Below are positions 36,063 through 44,300 of a DNA stretch of 44,620 nucleotides, piece after piece. Made by a program: the position numbers and the translations under genes. Origin of the DNA: Ignavibacteriota bacterium (GTDB lineage: Bacteria > Bacteroidota > Ignavibacteria > UBA10030); NCBI GenBank assembly GCA_003155495.1, contig PMDB01000068.1:42451-87070 (forward strand). The letters run 5' to 3'. The notes beneath the pieces were generated by a model, which was not told the DNA's origin, searched no databases, and was given only the letters and a program-made list of their open reading frames with translations. Position 1 is the first letter of the stretch; each line of letters opens with the position of its first letter.

Positions 36063-37250
36063 CTACTTGCGGTGAAGCTTTTCGAGATTTCTATTAATAA
36101 GTTGTATACGTTGCTGAAGGTTTGGACCTGTCTTTAATCCATCTTCTGGAGTGTTGAGTACATAATCAAGCAATTGACCGACAGTGGAAACAGCCACGTG
36201 CATTCTAGTATCCGATGAGCCATAATAGACAAACACTTCGCCATTGTCACGCCTTACCCATCCATTACTGAAGACGACATTTGAGACATCCCCCACACGC
36301 TCAGCCCCTTGGGGAGCTAAAAAATATCCTCCCGGTCGAGCGATGACTTTTGAAGGATCTTTTAGGTCGGTAAGGAACATATATAAAACATAACGTAGTC
36401 CTGCGGCAGTATTCCGGACACCATGTGCAAGCTGCAGCCAACCTTTTGCTGTTTTGATTGGAGCAGGGCCTAAACCGTTTTTGACTTCTTTTATGGTATG
36501 ATAGGAGCGGTCATCAATAATGATTTCACTCTCAACCACTGCATGCTCAATTTTCTCAGATAGACCCCACCCGATGCCGCCACCTGACCCTGCTTCGATG
36601 AAACCGTCTTGCGGCCGTGTATAAAATGCGTACTTGCCATGAACAAATTCCGGATGAAGAACAACGTTTCTTTGTTGTGGAGATTTTGTAACCAAATCTG
36701 GCAATCGCTCCCACTTTAAAAAATCTTTGGTTCTGACAATACCGCATTGTGCAATAGCAGAAGAAGTGTCAGTTCGTGGAACATTGGTGTCTTTCCGTTC
36801 TGTGCAAAACAAACCATAGATCCATTCATCCTCGTGCTTCACGAGGCGCATGTCATAGACATTGACATCAGCATCAGGCATTTCTGTAAGCTGGATCGGA
36901 TAATCCCAGAATCGGAAATTGTCGACTCCATTGGGAGATTCTGCGATAGCGAAAAACGATTTTCGATCTGACCCTTCTACACGGACCACTAAAAGGATAT
37001 TTCCATGATGTTCGATTGCACCTGCATTGAATGTTCCGTTCACTCCAATTCGCTCCATCAAATATGGATTGGCATCGTAATTCAAATCGTATCGCCAAAT
37101 GAGAGGTGTATGTTCAGCCGTTACAACCGGATTGATATATCGTTGATAGATACCATTTCCTTTTTCAACTTTTGTATTCTTTGTCGAAAGGAAAGCATCG
37201 TGGTTTTTCAACAGTTGTTGTACCTTTTGATCAAATTCTGTTTTTGTCAT
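36063..37250 (-). CDS. 4-O-beta-D-mannosyl-D-glucose phosphorylase (GH130 subfamily 1)
   Basis: A 395-residue cytoplasmic glycoside phosphorylase. Characteristic blocks are [64 protein letters not shown] (the Asp of YDM, residue 133, corresponds to the catalytic proton donor), GLFCTERKD and NVVLHPEFV. This is the GH130_1 pattern, which phosphorolyses mannosyl-beta-1,4-glucose to mannose-1-phosphate and glucose. It therefore uses the product of the epimerase next door. A TTG start at 37268 is possible, but ATG 37250 is preceded by AAAGGA eight bases upstream. Mannose-1-phosphate could feed GDP-mannose synthesis, linking to the epimerase-like gene at the window end. Confidence 0.92.
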   Translation of the reverse strand: MTKTEFDQKVQQLLKNHDAFLSTKNTKVEKGNGIYQRYINPVVTAEHTPLIWRYDLNYDANPYLMERIGVNGTFNAGAIEHHGNILLVVRVEGSDRKSFFAIAESPNGVDNFRFWDYPIQLTEMPDADVNVYDMRLVKHEDEWIYGLFCTERKDTNVPRTDTSSAIAQCGIVRTKDFLKWERLPDLVTKSPQQRNVVLHPEFVHGKYAFYTRPQDGFIEAGSGGGIGWGLSEKIEHAVVESEIIIDDRSYHTIKEVKNGLGPAPIKTAKGWLQLAHGVRNTAAGLRYVLYMFLTDLKDPSKVIARPGGYFLAPQGAERVGDVSNVVFSNGWVRRDNGEVFVYYGSSDTRMHVAVSTVGQLLDYVLNTPEDGLKTGPNLQQRIQLINRNLEKLHRK

Positions 37251-37684
37251 TTCTTTGGTCCTTTGCAAATGTCTTTTTGTACTAACACAATGTTACGAGA
37301 TTCTGTTTCTGGGGTTTCCTTGCTGAGCATTTTCCTTCAATCTTACACATAAATGATGCCATAAACATCCAAGCAGGTATCAATGTCGTTTCCATACAAT
37401 ATTCATTTATGATTTATCAGGTTAAAAATAAGTTATGGAAATGATAAATTCAATTAGGAATCATTTTTTTTGAGCAAAGAACAAAGGAAAAATTATGCTG
37501 TGGAACTGATTTTTGATGGCAAAGACTTTGTCTGTTGTTTTATGTCAAGAATAATCCTATAATCCTTTCGGAAAAAACTGTGAAGAGGTCGCGTGCCGAT
37601 AGGTTGTCACGCGATATGGTGCTGATGAGATTCACGGAGTAATCAAAAATATTTCCATAACAATTCATTTATAAGGAGCTGCGG
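37251..37684. promoter_or_regulatory. Divergent control region with an inverted repeat
   Basis: This 434-base region separates the divergent GH130 (minus) and aldo/keto reductase (plus) genes and must contain both promoters. TCGCGTG (37589-37595) and CACGCGA (37608-37614) form a perfect 7-base inverted repeat with a 12-base spacer about 70 bases before the reductase start. It could be an operator or a leader hairpin. TAAGGAGC just before ATG 37685 is the reductase ribosome-binding site. Confidence 0.4.
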
Positions 37685-38689
37685 ATGCAATTCTATTCTC
37701 CAAGATCGAATCGCTATGACGCGATGAAATATAATCAATGCGGACAAAGCGGACTCAAATTGCCTTCTATCTCATTGGGTTTGTGGCATAACTTTGGCGG
37801 GGTTGATAGCTTTCATAATGCCCGTTCCTTGATGCATCGGGCGTTCGACCTTGGCATAACACATTTCGACTTGGCAAATAATTATGGTCCCCCTCCGGGA
37901 TCCGCTGAGGAAAATTTCGGAAAATTTTTGAACAAGGATTTCTCTTCATATCGAGATGAACTCGTTATTTCAACGAAGGCGGGGTATCAGATGTGGCAGG
38001 GTCCGTATGGCGATTGGGGCTCGCGTAAATATTTGATTTCGAGCTTGGACCAAAGTCTCAATAGAATGGGATTGGAATATGTCGATATTTTTTATCATCA
38101 TCGGCCAGATCCTGAAACACCGTTGGAAGAAACGATGCAGGCCTTAGATCAGATTGTGCGCTGCGGCAAGGCTTTATATGCAGGAATTTCTAATTATTCA
38201 CCAGAGCTTACCTTGAAAGCATCAAAGATACTGAAGTCGCTTGGCACTCCTTGTCTCATTCACCAAGCAAAATATAGTATGTTCAACCGATGGATTGAAA
38301 AAGGATTGCTGCATGCGCTAAAGGAAGAGGGAATCGGTGGTATAGCATTCTCACCCTTGGCGCAAGGATTGTTGACGGACAAATATCTTAATGGTATTCC
38401 TACCGATTCCCGAGCGGCAAAGCCTCATGGTTTTCTCAGGCCTGAGGAAGTGACAGCGGATAAAATTTCCCAAGTGAAACGTTTAAATACCATAGCCCAG
38501 CAGCGCGGCCAATCCATGGCGCAGATGGCGCTTGCCTGGGTTCTGCGTCATCCTGAAATGACCTCGGTACTTATCGGAGCTAGCCGCATTTCTCAGATTG
38601 ACGATGCAGTGGGAGCACTCAACAACATTGCATTTTCTTCGGAAGAGCTTAAGGCAATTGAAAATATTTTAATTGAGACTGTAGTATAA
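37685..38689 (+). CDS. Aldo/keto reductase, YghZ (L-glyceraldehyde 3-phosphate reductase)-like
   Basis: A 334-residue NADPH-dependent reductase. Identity with the YghZ type is visible along the whole length: LSLGLWHNFG-like LISLGLWHNFGG, AFDLGITHFDLANNYGPPPGS (catalytic Asp and Tyr), ISTKAGYQMW (Lys), YHHRPDPETP (His) and GQSMAQMALAWVL near the C-terminus. E. coli YghZ reduces L-glyceraldehyde 3-phosphate and methylglyoxal; in a sugar-use locus the physiological substrate could be another aldehyde or aldose. AAGGAG lies a few bases before the ATG. The gluconolactonase-like gene follows at 16 bases, so the pair is co-transcribed. Confidence 0.88.
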   Translation: MQFYSPRSNRYDAMKYNQCGQSGLKLPSISLGLWHNFGGVDSFHNARSLMHRAFDLGITHFDLANNYGPPPGSAEENFGKFLNKDFSSYRDELVISTKAGYQMWQGPYGDWGSRKYLISSLDQSLNRMGLEYVDIFYHHRPDPETPLEETMQALDQIVRCGKALYAGISNYSPELTLKASKILKSLGTPCLIHQAKYSMFNRWIEKGLLHALKEEGIGGIAFSPLAQGLLTDKYLNGIPTDSRAAKPHGFLRPEEVTADKISQVKRLNTIAQQRGQSMAQMALAWVLRHPEMTSVLIGASRISQIDDAVGALNNIAFSSEELKAIENILIETVV

Positions 38690-38705
38690 TTTATTGGAGA
38701 TAAAA

Positions 38706-39902
38706 TTGAAAAACCTCAAATCTATTCGTGTCAATATGTTTTTTGTAATCTTGGTTTTCTTTTCCATCACAAATATTTTCGCACAATCACCGATCCCTGC
38801 CGGTGCAAAATTGGAGAAGTTGGCCACAGGTTTCCTTCAACCGGAAGGACCTGTGTGGATTGACGGCTTGGGAATTTTATTCAGTGATATTCGAGGCAAT
38901 AAGATCTATCGATGGTCACCAGTAGATAGCACGCTCACTCCTTTTCTCAACCCCTCTGATAGTTCCAATGGATTAACTCTGGATTTGCAGGGCCGCCTGG
39001 TGCTCACTCAAATGGCAAAACGTAGGATTGCAAAACAGGAGTTAAATGGAACAATTACTCCTCTCGCATCAACATACAACGGCAAGAAATTTAACAGTCC
39101 GAATGATCTGGTGGTAAAATCTGACGGATCAATTTTTTTTACAGACCCGGATTTTAATATTCCAGTTGGTCAATCCAGTGAACTCAAATTTCAGGGTATC
39201 TATAGAATAAGCCCTTCAGGTTCTATAACACTATTAGATAACACATTGAATAAACCGAATGGAATTTGCTTTTCATTGGACGAAAAAAAATTATATGTTG
39301 ATGAATCTGCTAAAGACAGTATTTATGTTTGGGATGTTGTGAATGATTCCGTGCTTGCAAATAAACGACCATTTTACAGGATTCCTGCTAATGGATATGC
39401 AGATGGTATCAAAGTGGATACTGCCAACAATATCTATTGTACGGGTCCGGGCGGAGTATGGATTATATCGCCGACCGGTACGGGTATCGGAAAAATCAGT
39501 ACTAGCCCTGATAATCCTTCAAATTGTGCATGGGGAGATGCAGATAGAAAAACCCTTTATATTACTGGAGGATCCAGTCTCTATAGAATTCGATTAGTTT
39601 CGCCTACCGATGTTAAAAAGCAAAATAGTAAATTACCAAAGGTGCTTAAATTAAATCAAAACTATCCTAACCCATTCAATCCATCAACAACCATTGAATA
39701 CCGGACAAATATATCCGGATCAATAACAATGAAGATCTTCGATGTACTTGGATGCGAAATAGCGATGTTAGTAAACGAATTCAAGCATCCCGGTACATAT
39801 ATGGTTCAATGGAATGCTTCTGGCATGCCGACCGGTACATATTTCTGCCAATTGCAGGCAGGGAATGTTGTACAAACAAAGAAGCTTGTCCTAATAAGAT
39901 AG
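38706..39902 (+). CDS. Secreted SMP-30/gluconolactonase-like protein with T9SS sorting domain
   Basis: A 398-residue protein. A signal peptide (about 1-27, ending FAQ) is followed by a six-bladed beta-propeller of the SMP-30/gluconolactonase/LRE type and a C-terminal T9SS type A sorting domain (NYPNPFNPSTTIEY onward). The metal ligands of the family are all recognisable: Glu47 in QPEGPVW, Asn in NSPNDLVV, and Asp in GYADGIKVD. It likely hydrolyses an aldonolactone outside the cell. Start choice: the frame opens at TTG 38694, but GGAGA (38696-38700) lies inside that version; TTG 38706, five bases after it, is therefore the real start. Confidence 0.85.
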   Translation: MKNLKSIRVNMFFVILVFFSITNIFAQSPIPAGAKLEKLATGFLQPEGPVWIDGLGILFSDIRGNKIYRWSPVDSTLTPFLNPSDSSNGLTLDLQGRLVLTQMAKRRIAKQELNGTITPLASTYNGKKFNSPNDLVVKSDGSIFFTDPDFNIPVGQSSELKFQGIYRISPSGSITLLDNTLNKPNGICFSLDEKKLYVDESAKDSIYVWDVVNDSVLANKRPFYRIPANGYADGIKVDTANNIYCTGPGGVWIISPTGTGIGKISTSPDNPSNCAWGDADRKTLYITGGSSLYRIRLVSPTDVKKQNSKLPKVLKLNQNYPNPFNPSTTIEYRTNISGSITMKIFDVLGCEIAMLVNEFKHPGTYMVQWNASGMPTGTYFCQLQAGNVVQTKKLVLIR

Positions 39903-39948
39903 AGCGAGAAATATTTGTTCTTTTTTTTAATTTAATACACTCCAACTC

Positions 39949-39988
39949 CGCCTGCCATACGCACGTTGTCTGTGCGTCGGGCAGATTG
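39949..39988. repeat. Dispersed palindromic repeat, copy 2
   Basis: A 40-base element in the spacer between the lactonase-like and mannanase genes, matching 10970-11009 at 28 of 40 positions without gaps. It is the better hairpin: CTGCC-AT-ACGCAC pairs with GTGCGT-CG-GGCAG, 11 pairs around one internal mismatch block and a seven-base loop. There is no T-run after it on the + strand. Confidence 0.5.
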
Positions 39989-40146
39989 CTGCGTTTAACC
40001 GGGAATCCGAAAAACAAATCGATTACCTCGGATCTCGTTCCGAAAAGGTTGATTAGAATTGACTTATTTTCGTCGGCATAGAATGAACTTAAGGGATCAT
40101 TCGATACATATTCTTTATCTCATTATCAAATAAAAGGAATATTGAT

Positions 40147-42333
40147 ATGCATATCGTCAGACACGTACTTGTATTGGTTGTTGTACTTTTATTTGCACAA
40201 GAAGCTTTTTCGCAAGTTCAAGCTAGAATCTCATACAACAGCCAACAACTATTTTTGAATGGATCTGATTTGGCTTGGGTAAGTTATGGCTCAGATTGGG
40301 GGTTGGGTACGACCGATACGACCACCATAGCAGACTGGATGGTAAAAATGCATCAACACGGTGGTAACGCCATGCGAGTGTGGTTAAACGTCGAAGGGAT
40401 TGTAACACCAAAATTTAATTCACTTGGTTACTGCACCGGCCCTGGAACAGAATTAATTCCCGAATTGAAAAAGGTATTGGATCTTGCATGGGACAGAGAA
40501 ATTGGCCTTGACATTTGTCTTTGGGGGTTCGGTATGTTGAGGTCTTCTCTCGACACCAGTGTCTTGAGAAGAAACAGGCTTCTCTTGACAGATACATCTT
40601 ATATGAATATGTATATCAAGAATTGTCTCATTCCAATGGTCGATGCATTGAAAGGGCATCCAGCAATCCTTGCGTGGGAAATATTTAATGAACCGGAAGG
40701 TATGAGCACTGAGTTTCCTTGGTCCGGGTATCAACATGTACCGATGGTGAATATCCAACGGTTTATAAATCTTTGTGCAGGTGCAATTCATAGAACAGAT
40801 CCAAGTGCAAGGGTGACCAACGGTGCGGTCACGGTTGCTTCTATAACGAATGTTGTTCTCGCAAAAAATTCTGCCGACGAAAGTCTCAATCTCGCTAAGA
40901 TGAATATGACAGAGAAGCGGAATCTCGAATTATGGTTCAATCATAAGTATCATCTATCGTTAACTGCGGATCAAATCGTTCCACAATTGCAAAAGTTAAC
41001 TGCTAACGGTAAAAACTACTATTCAGATAGCCAACTAAGAGCGGCCGGAGGCGATACTCTGGGAACACTCGACTTTTATTCTGTTCACTATTACAGTCAA
41101 AATGGGTCCTCTGTGTCCGTGATAAAATATCCTGCGAGTCATTGGAATTTTGATAAACCGGTTGTCGTTGGAGAATTTGCCATGCAAAATACGGATGGTG
41201 TACCAAAAACACAGATATACGAAACATTATATGGGAACGGCTATGCCGGTGCACTTGCCTGGTCATGGTCGGATGTGACTTTTTCCTCACGCGCGGACAT
41301 GCTGGATGGTATGCAATCACTCTGGGATAATCATCGGGCAGACGTAGATCTTATCGGTATGGGCGCAGATTGGCCATATGTTAGTATTACATATCCTCAA
41401 GATGGCGCCATGTTTCCCGATAGCAATCAAGTAACTATTCAAGTATATGTTACCGATAGCTCTACCATAACTTCTGTAACCATTTTTATTTCTGACACTT
41501 TAAAAATCGCTGAATTAACAACCGCTCCTTACACCTATGCCTGGACAAACGTTGCAAGCGGAATATACAATATTACTGCTGTTGCAACGAATATCTTGGG
41601 ACACAGTCAAAAATCCAGTATTGTAAAAATAACGGTTGGCACACCGCCAATGGCAAGACTTGAAGCAGAAGCTGCTACTCGAACAGGGCCTGGAATGTCT
41701 ATTGTGACTGATCCGATTGCCAGCGGTGGTAAATATGTGAATATTGCGGGTAATGATTCAACTACCAAAATTACATGGATTTTATATAATGTACCGACAG
41801 CTGGAAACTACCCAATTGCATTCGGTTTTAAATTAAACGCAGGTACCCCAAAATCCCAATTCATTAATGTCAATGGAGTGAAAGTTTTCGAATTAGAATT
41901 CACTGCGACTTCCTCTGCAACGTGGTACGAAAGGGACACTACTGTCAATCTCTTGCAAGGCAGTAACATAATTCAAATGCAAATGTCTTGGGGATGGATG
42001 GCTGTCGACTATCTTGCCGTTCCAAGAGACATCAATCCTATATCAGTGAAGAATCTTCCCGTTATGCCTGTAAGTTTCTCTTTAGAGCAGAATTATCCTA
42101 ATCCTTTCAATCCTTCTACGACTATCAGATACTCACTTCCCCATTCTGCATATGTGAAGTTATTCGTATACGATATTCTCGGCAGACAGGTTGCTGCACT
42201 CGTGGATAAAAAACAAGATGCCGGCGTGTATGAAACTCTATTTAATGCTTCTCTCTTGCCCAGCGGTGTTTATTTTTACCGTTTGGAAATTGGGACTTTC
42301 ACTCAGACAAAAAAGATGATAATTCTGAAATAG
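40147..42333 (+). CDS. Secreted GH5-like endo-beta-mannanase with accessory domains and T9SS tail
   Basis: A 728-residue secreted enzyme. Signal peptide about 1-22 (ending AFS), then a clan GH-A TIM barrel (about 25-420) with GGNAMRVWLN, WEIFNEPEG (acid/base Glu182) and VVVGEFAMQN (nucleophile Glu343). After it come an immunoglobulin-like domain (YVSITYPQDGAMFPDS, about 415-500), a carbohydrate-binding-like beta-sandwich (RLEAEAATRTG, about 505-625; resembles CBM35/CBM6) and a T9SS sorting domain (NYPNPFNPSTTIRYSL). Family assignment to GH5 mannanase is from motifs and locus; a related GH-A family is possible. It probably cleaves mannan or glucomannan outside the cell, feeding the esterases and oligosaccharide enzymes of this locus. 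AAAGGA precedes the ATG. Confidence 0.85.
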   Translation: MHIVRHVLVLVVVLLFAQEAFSQVQARISYNSQQLFLNGSDLAWVSYGSDWGLGTTDTTTIADWMVKMHQHGGNAMRVWLNVEGIVTPKFNSLGYCTGPGTELIPELKKVLDLAWDREIGLDICLWGFGMLRSSLDTSVLRRNRLLLTDTSYMNMYIKNCLIPMVDALKGHPAILAWEIFNEPEGMSTEFPWSGYQHVPMVNIQRFINLCAGAIHRTDPSARVTNGAVTVASITNVVLAKNSADESLNLAKMNMTEKRNLELWFNHKYHLSLTADQIVPQLQKLTANGKNYYSDSQLRAAGGDTLGTLDFYSVHYYSQNGSSVSVIKYPASHWNFDKPVVVGEFAMQNTDGVPKTQIYETLYGNGYAGALAWSWSDVTFSSRADMLDGMQSLWDNHRADVDLIGMGADWPYVSITYPQDGAMFPDSNQVTIQVYVTDSSTITSVTIFISDTLKIAELTTAPYTYAWTNVASGIYNITAVATNILGHSQKSSIVKITVGTPPMARLEAEAATRTGPGMSIVTDPIASGGKYVNIAGNDSTTKITWILYNVPTAGNYPIAFGFKLNAGTPKSQFINVNGVKVFELEFTATSSATWYERDTTVNLLQGSNIIQMQMSWGWMAVDYLAVPRDINPISVKNLPVMPVSFSLEQNYPNPFNPSTTIRYSLPHSAYVKLFVYDILGRQVAALVDKKQDAGVYETLFNASLLPSGVYFYRLEIGTFTQTKKMIILK

Positions 42334-42547
42334 ACAAAATACATACTATGATGCTGCTAGACGTTGGATGATAGATACAGCGAGCGTTTGTTTAACCTCT
42401 TGCTTGTTTATTTGACCGAAGGAACAAGAGTTATTCAGAACTGGCTAAATCATATAAAAATCTCCGAAGGGTAATTACAAAAAATTTCTTATCGCTCATC
42501 TTCTTCAAAAATAAACTGTTCAATGAGCGGATTATTATCAAGAGGCC

Positions 42548-42733
42548 ATGATGAATATCCTTCAAATGAAAGATACAATGACCCACTTTCCACTATTCTT
42601 TCTCATTTCCTTTTTTTCTTTGTTTGTTCAAGAGAAAATCTTCGCAAAAACCCGTATGGATGAAGATGATTCGTTTGTAATAATTGCTGAATTTCCATTG
42701 AATGAAAGGATGGAGGTTAAAAATGAACTCTAG
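42548..42733 (+). CDS. Small exported-protein-like open frame, doubtful
   Basis: A 61-codon frame with a hydrophobic N-terminal stretch (FPLFFLISFFSLFVQ followed by FAK) that looks like a signal peptide and then about 30 polar residues. No family is recognised. It overlaps by 11 bases the strongly marked start of the broken lipoprotein gene at 42723, which would be compatible with coupling. It may be a real small exported protein or the remains of a larger gene. The 214 bases before it, back to the mannanase stop, hold nothing recognisable. Confidence 0.25.
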   Translation: MMNILQMKDTMTHFPLFFLISFFSLFVQEKIFAKTRMDEDDSFVIIAEFPLNERMEVKNEL

Positions 42734-43001
42734 CTGAATAATTCTTTGCGGTCTTATCCTGGTGTTGCTTATTGCTTCAATGGTCGTGTCCTGTCAATCT
42801 CAAGATACAATCACGGTCCATCAAAGGTACTATTCCACTACCTGTAGCAAGTCGACGCGCTATTTGGTTGTAATGAAATATGGGTTAACTAAGAAAATAC
42901 TGGATTGTGAAAAAAGGTATAAACGACAAACGAGCTCTAAACCATTTCCTCTACTTCTTCAATACACAAATCTGAATAAAGACTATAAACAATCAGGTTA
43001 A
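42723..43001 (+). pseudogene. Broken small lipoprotein gene
   Basis: ATG 42723 has an excellent ribosome-binding site (GGAGG at 42712-42716, six bases away), but after MNSS comes TGA (42735-42737). The same frame continues with a complete lipoprotein signal (IILCGLILVLLIASMVVSC, the final Cys being the lipobox cysteine) and about 60 further codons to 43001. The tail after the lipobox is unlike any family I know and may be frameshifted. This pattern fits a lipoprotein gene stopped by a nonsense mutation in the signal peptide. Restart at GTG 42762 would leave a short signal peptide. Confidence 0.5.
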
Positions 43002-43167
43002 GATCCCTGGCTCTTCTGCATTCATCTACGCGTCGCTGTTATCCTCTTATACTTTTTATATACATTTAGTTCAAAATCTGAATAATTCAACTGTGTTCAA
43101 AATTTTTCCACAGTCTCTATAATTATAATATAAATTTACGCTTGACATTAAAAAAAAAACATAATAG

Positions 43168-43181
43168 CTTACTCGAGTAAG
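43168..43181. promoter_or_regulatory. Perfect 14-base palindrome, putative LacI-family operator
   Basis: CTTACTCGAGTAAG is a perfect palindrome with a central CG, the usual symmetry of LacI-family operators. It lies 19 bases before the regulator's ATG, downstream of a TTGACA (43142-43147) and an A-tract. The position fits autoregulation by blocking the promoter. No second perfect copy was noticed elsewhere in the window. Confidence 0.6.
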
Positions 43182-43199
43182 TAACCTTTAGAACATAAA

Positions 43200-44216
43200 A
43201 TGCGACATATAACTCAAAAAGATATTGCCGATAAATTGGGAGTAACAAGAATTACCATTTCAAAGGCGTTGAGTGATAGTTCGGATATTTCTTTAGAAAT
43301 GAGAGAGAATGTCAAACGAATTGCTCAAGAAATGGGATATATTCCTGATTATACTGCGCGAAATCTACATCGCAATAAGACAAACACTATTGGTGTCGTT
43401 GTGCCTGATGTTTCCAACTCTTTTTTTTCCTTTGCGATTGACGGGATAATGGACGCTGCTGCAAAGCATGGGTATCATGTTATGCTTACAGTTTCTCGTG
43501 AGAGTGCCGATATCGAAAAGGGAAATATTGTCACATTGCTTGCACACCGGGTTGATGGTCTATTGATAGCTATCTCTAAAGAAACAACTGATATAGCTAT
43601 CTATGAAACAGTGAAAAGAAGGGATGTGCCCCTCGTCTTCTTCGACCGCGCGATTCAGGGAATTGGATTCAGTAGTGTCGGCATAGATGACAGAATAGCA
43701 GCATCAGAGCTTGTTGCATATGCTATCAAGTGCGGTTATAAAAACATTGCGCACCTAGCAGGCAGTCTCACTATAGATATCGGACGTGAACGACATACAG
43801 GATATTTAGAAACACTTAATAAATACGGTATTCCAATTGAAGAAGATTGGATCATTTTCGGAGGATTTGATAAAATCTCGGGATACAATGGATGTCGAAA
43901 GTTGTTGAAACGAGATCGGCTTCCTGAAGTTATCTTTGCGTCGAATGATAGAATAGCTCAGGGTGCCTATAATGCAATCAAAGAAGCCGGCTTGAAGATC
44001 CCTGATGATATTGGTGTGATAGCACTGGGACATAGAGAGTTTGCTGAACTACTCTCTCCGACACTTACAATTATCGATAGTTCTCCGGAAGTCTTGGGAC
44101 AAAGAGCAATGGAAGTTCTTTTTGATGAAATGATAAGTTCAATTCCAAGAGGGGTACATCATATTTTAATGGATACTGTATTAAGGGAAAACCATTCTTT
44201 GTTCCCTAAAACGTAG
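43200..44216 (+). CDS. LacI-family transcriptional regulator
   Basis: A 338-residue repressor-type regulator. The N-terminal helix-turn-helix (ITQKDIADKLGVTRITISKALSD, residues 4-26) and hinge helix (YTARNLHRNKTNTIGVVVPD) are standard for the family. A periplasmic-binding-protein-like effector domain follows, with SNSFFSFAIDGI, VDGLLIA, FASNDRIAQGAYNAI and GVIALGH. It probably senses a mannose-derived sugar and controls the mannan locus upstream. It lies at the 3' end of that locus in the same direction, under its own promoter with a palindrome. A regulator for the epimerase-like gene downstream is also possible. Confidence 0.9.
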   Translation: MRHITQKDIADKLGVTRITISKALSDSSDISLEMRENVKRIAQEMGYIPDYTARNLHRNKTNTIGVVVPDVSNSFFSFAIDGIMDAAAKHGYHVMLTVSRESADIEKGNIVTLLAHRVDGLLIAISKETTDIAIYETVKRRDVPLVFFDRAIQGIGFSSVGIDDRIAASELVAYAIKCGYKNIAHLAGSLTIDIGRERHTGYLETLNKYGIPIEEDWIIFGGFDKISGYNGCRKLLKRDRLPEVIFASNDRIAQGAYNAIKEAGLKIPDDIGVIALGHREFAELLSPTLTIIDSSPEVLGQRAMEVLFDEMISSIPRGVHHILMDTVLRENHSLFPKT

Positions 44217-44300
44217 AATTTTATTTCCAATCAGATACAAGAGAAGAAAAGTATATTTAAAATAATTTGATTATCACGTAATTGTCATGAGGATAAAAGT

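Noticed and set aside
36014-43196. Exact 15-base match TAACCTTTAGAACAT at 36014-36028 and 43182-43196, which looked like a shared regulatory site
   Set aside because: About one such 15-base coincidence is expected in a window of this size, and one copy lies between convergent gene ends where a promoter site is unlikely.
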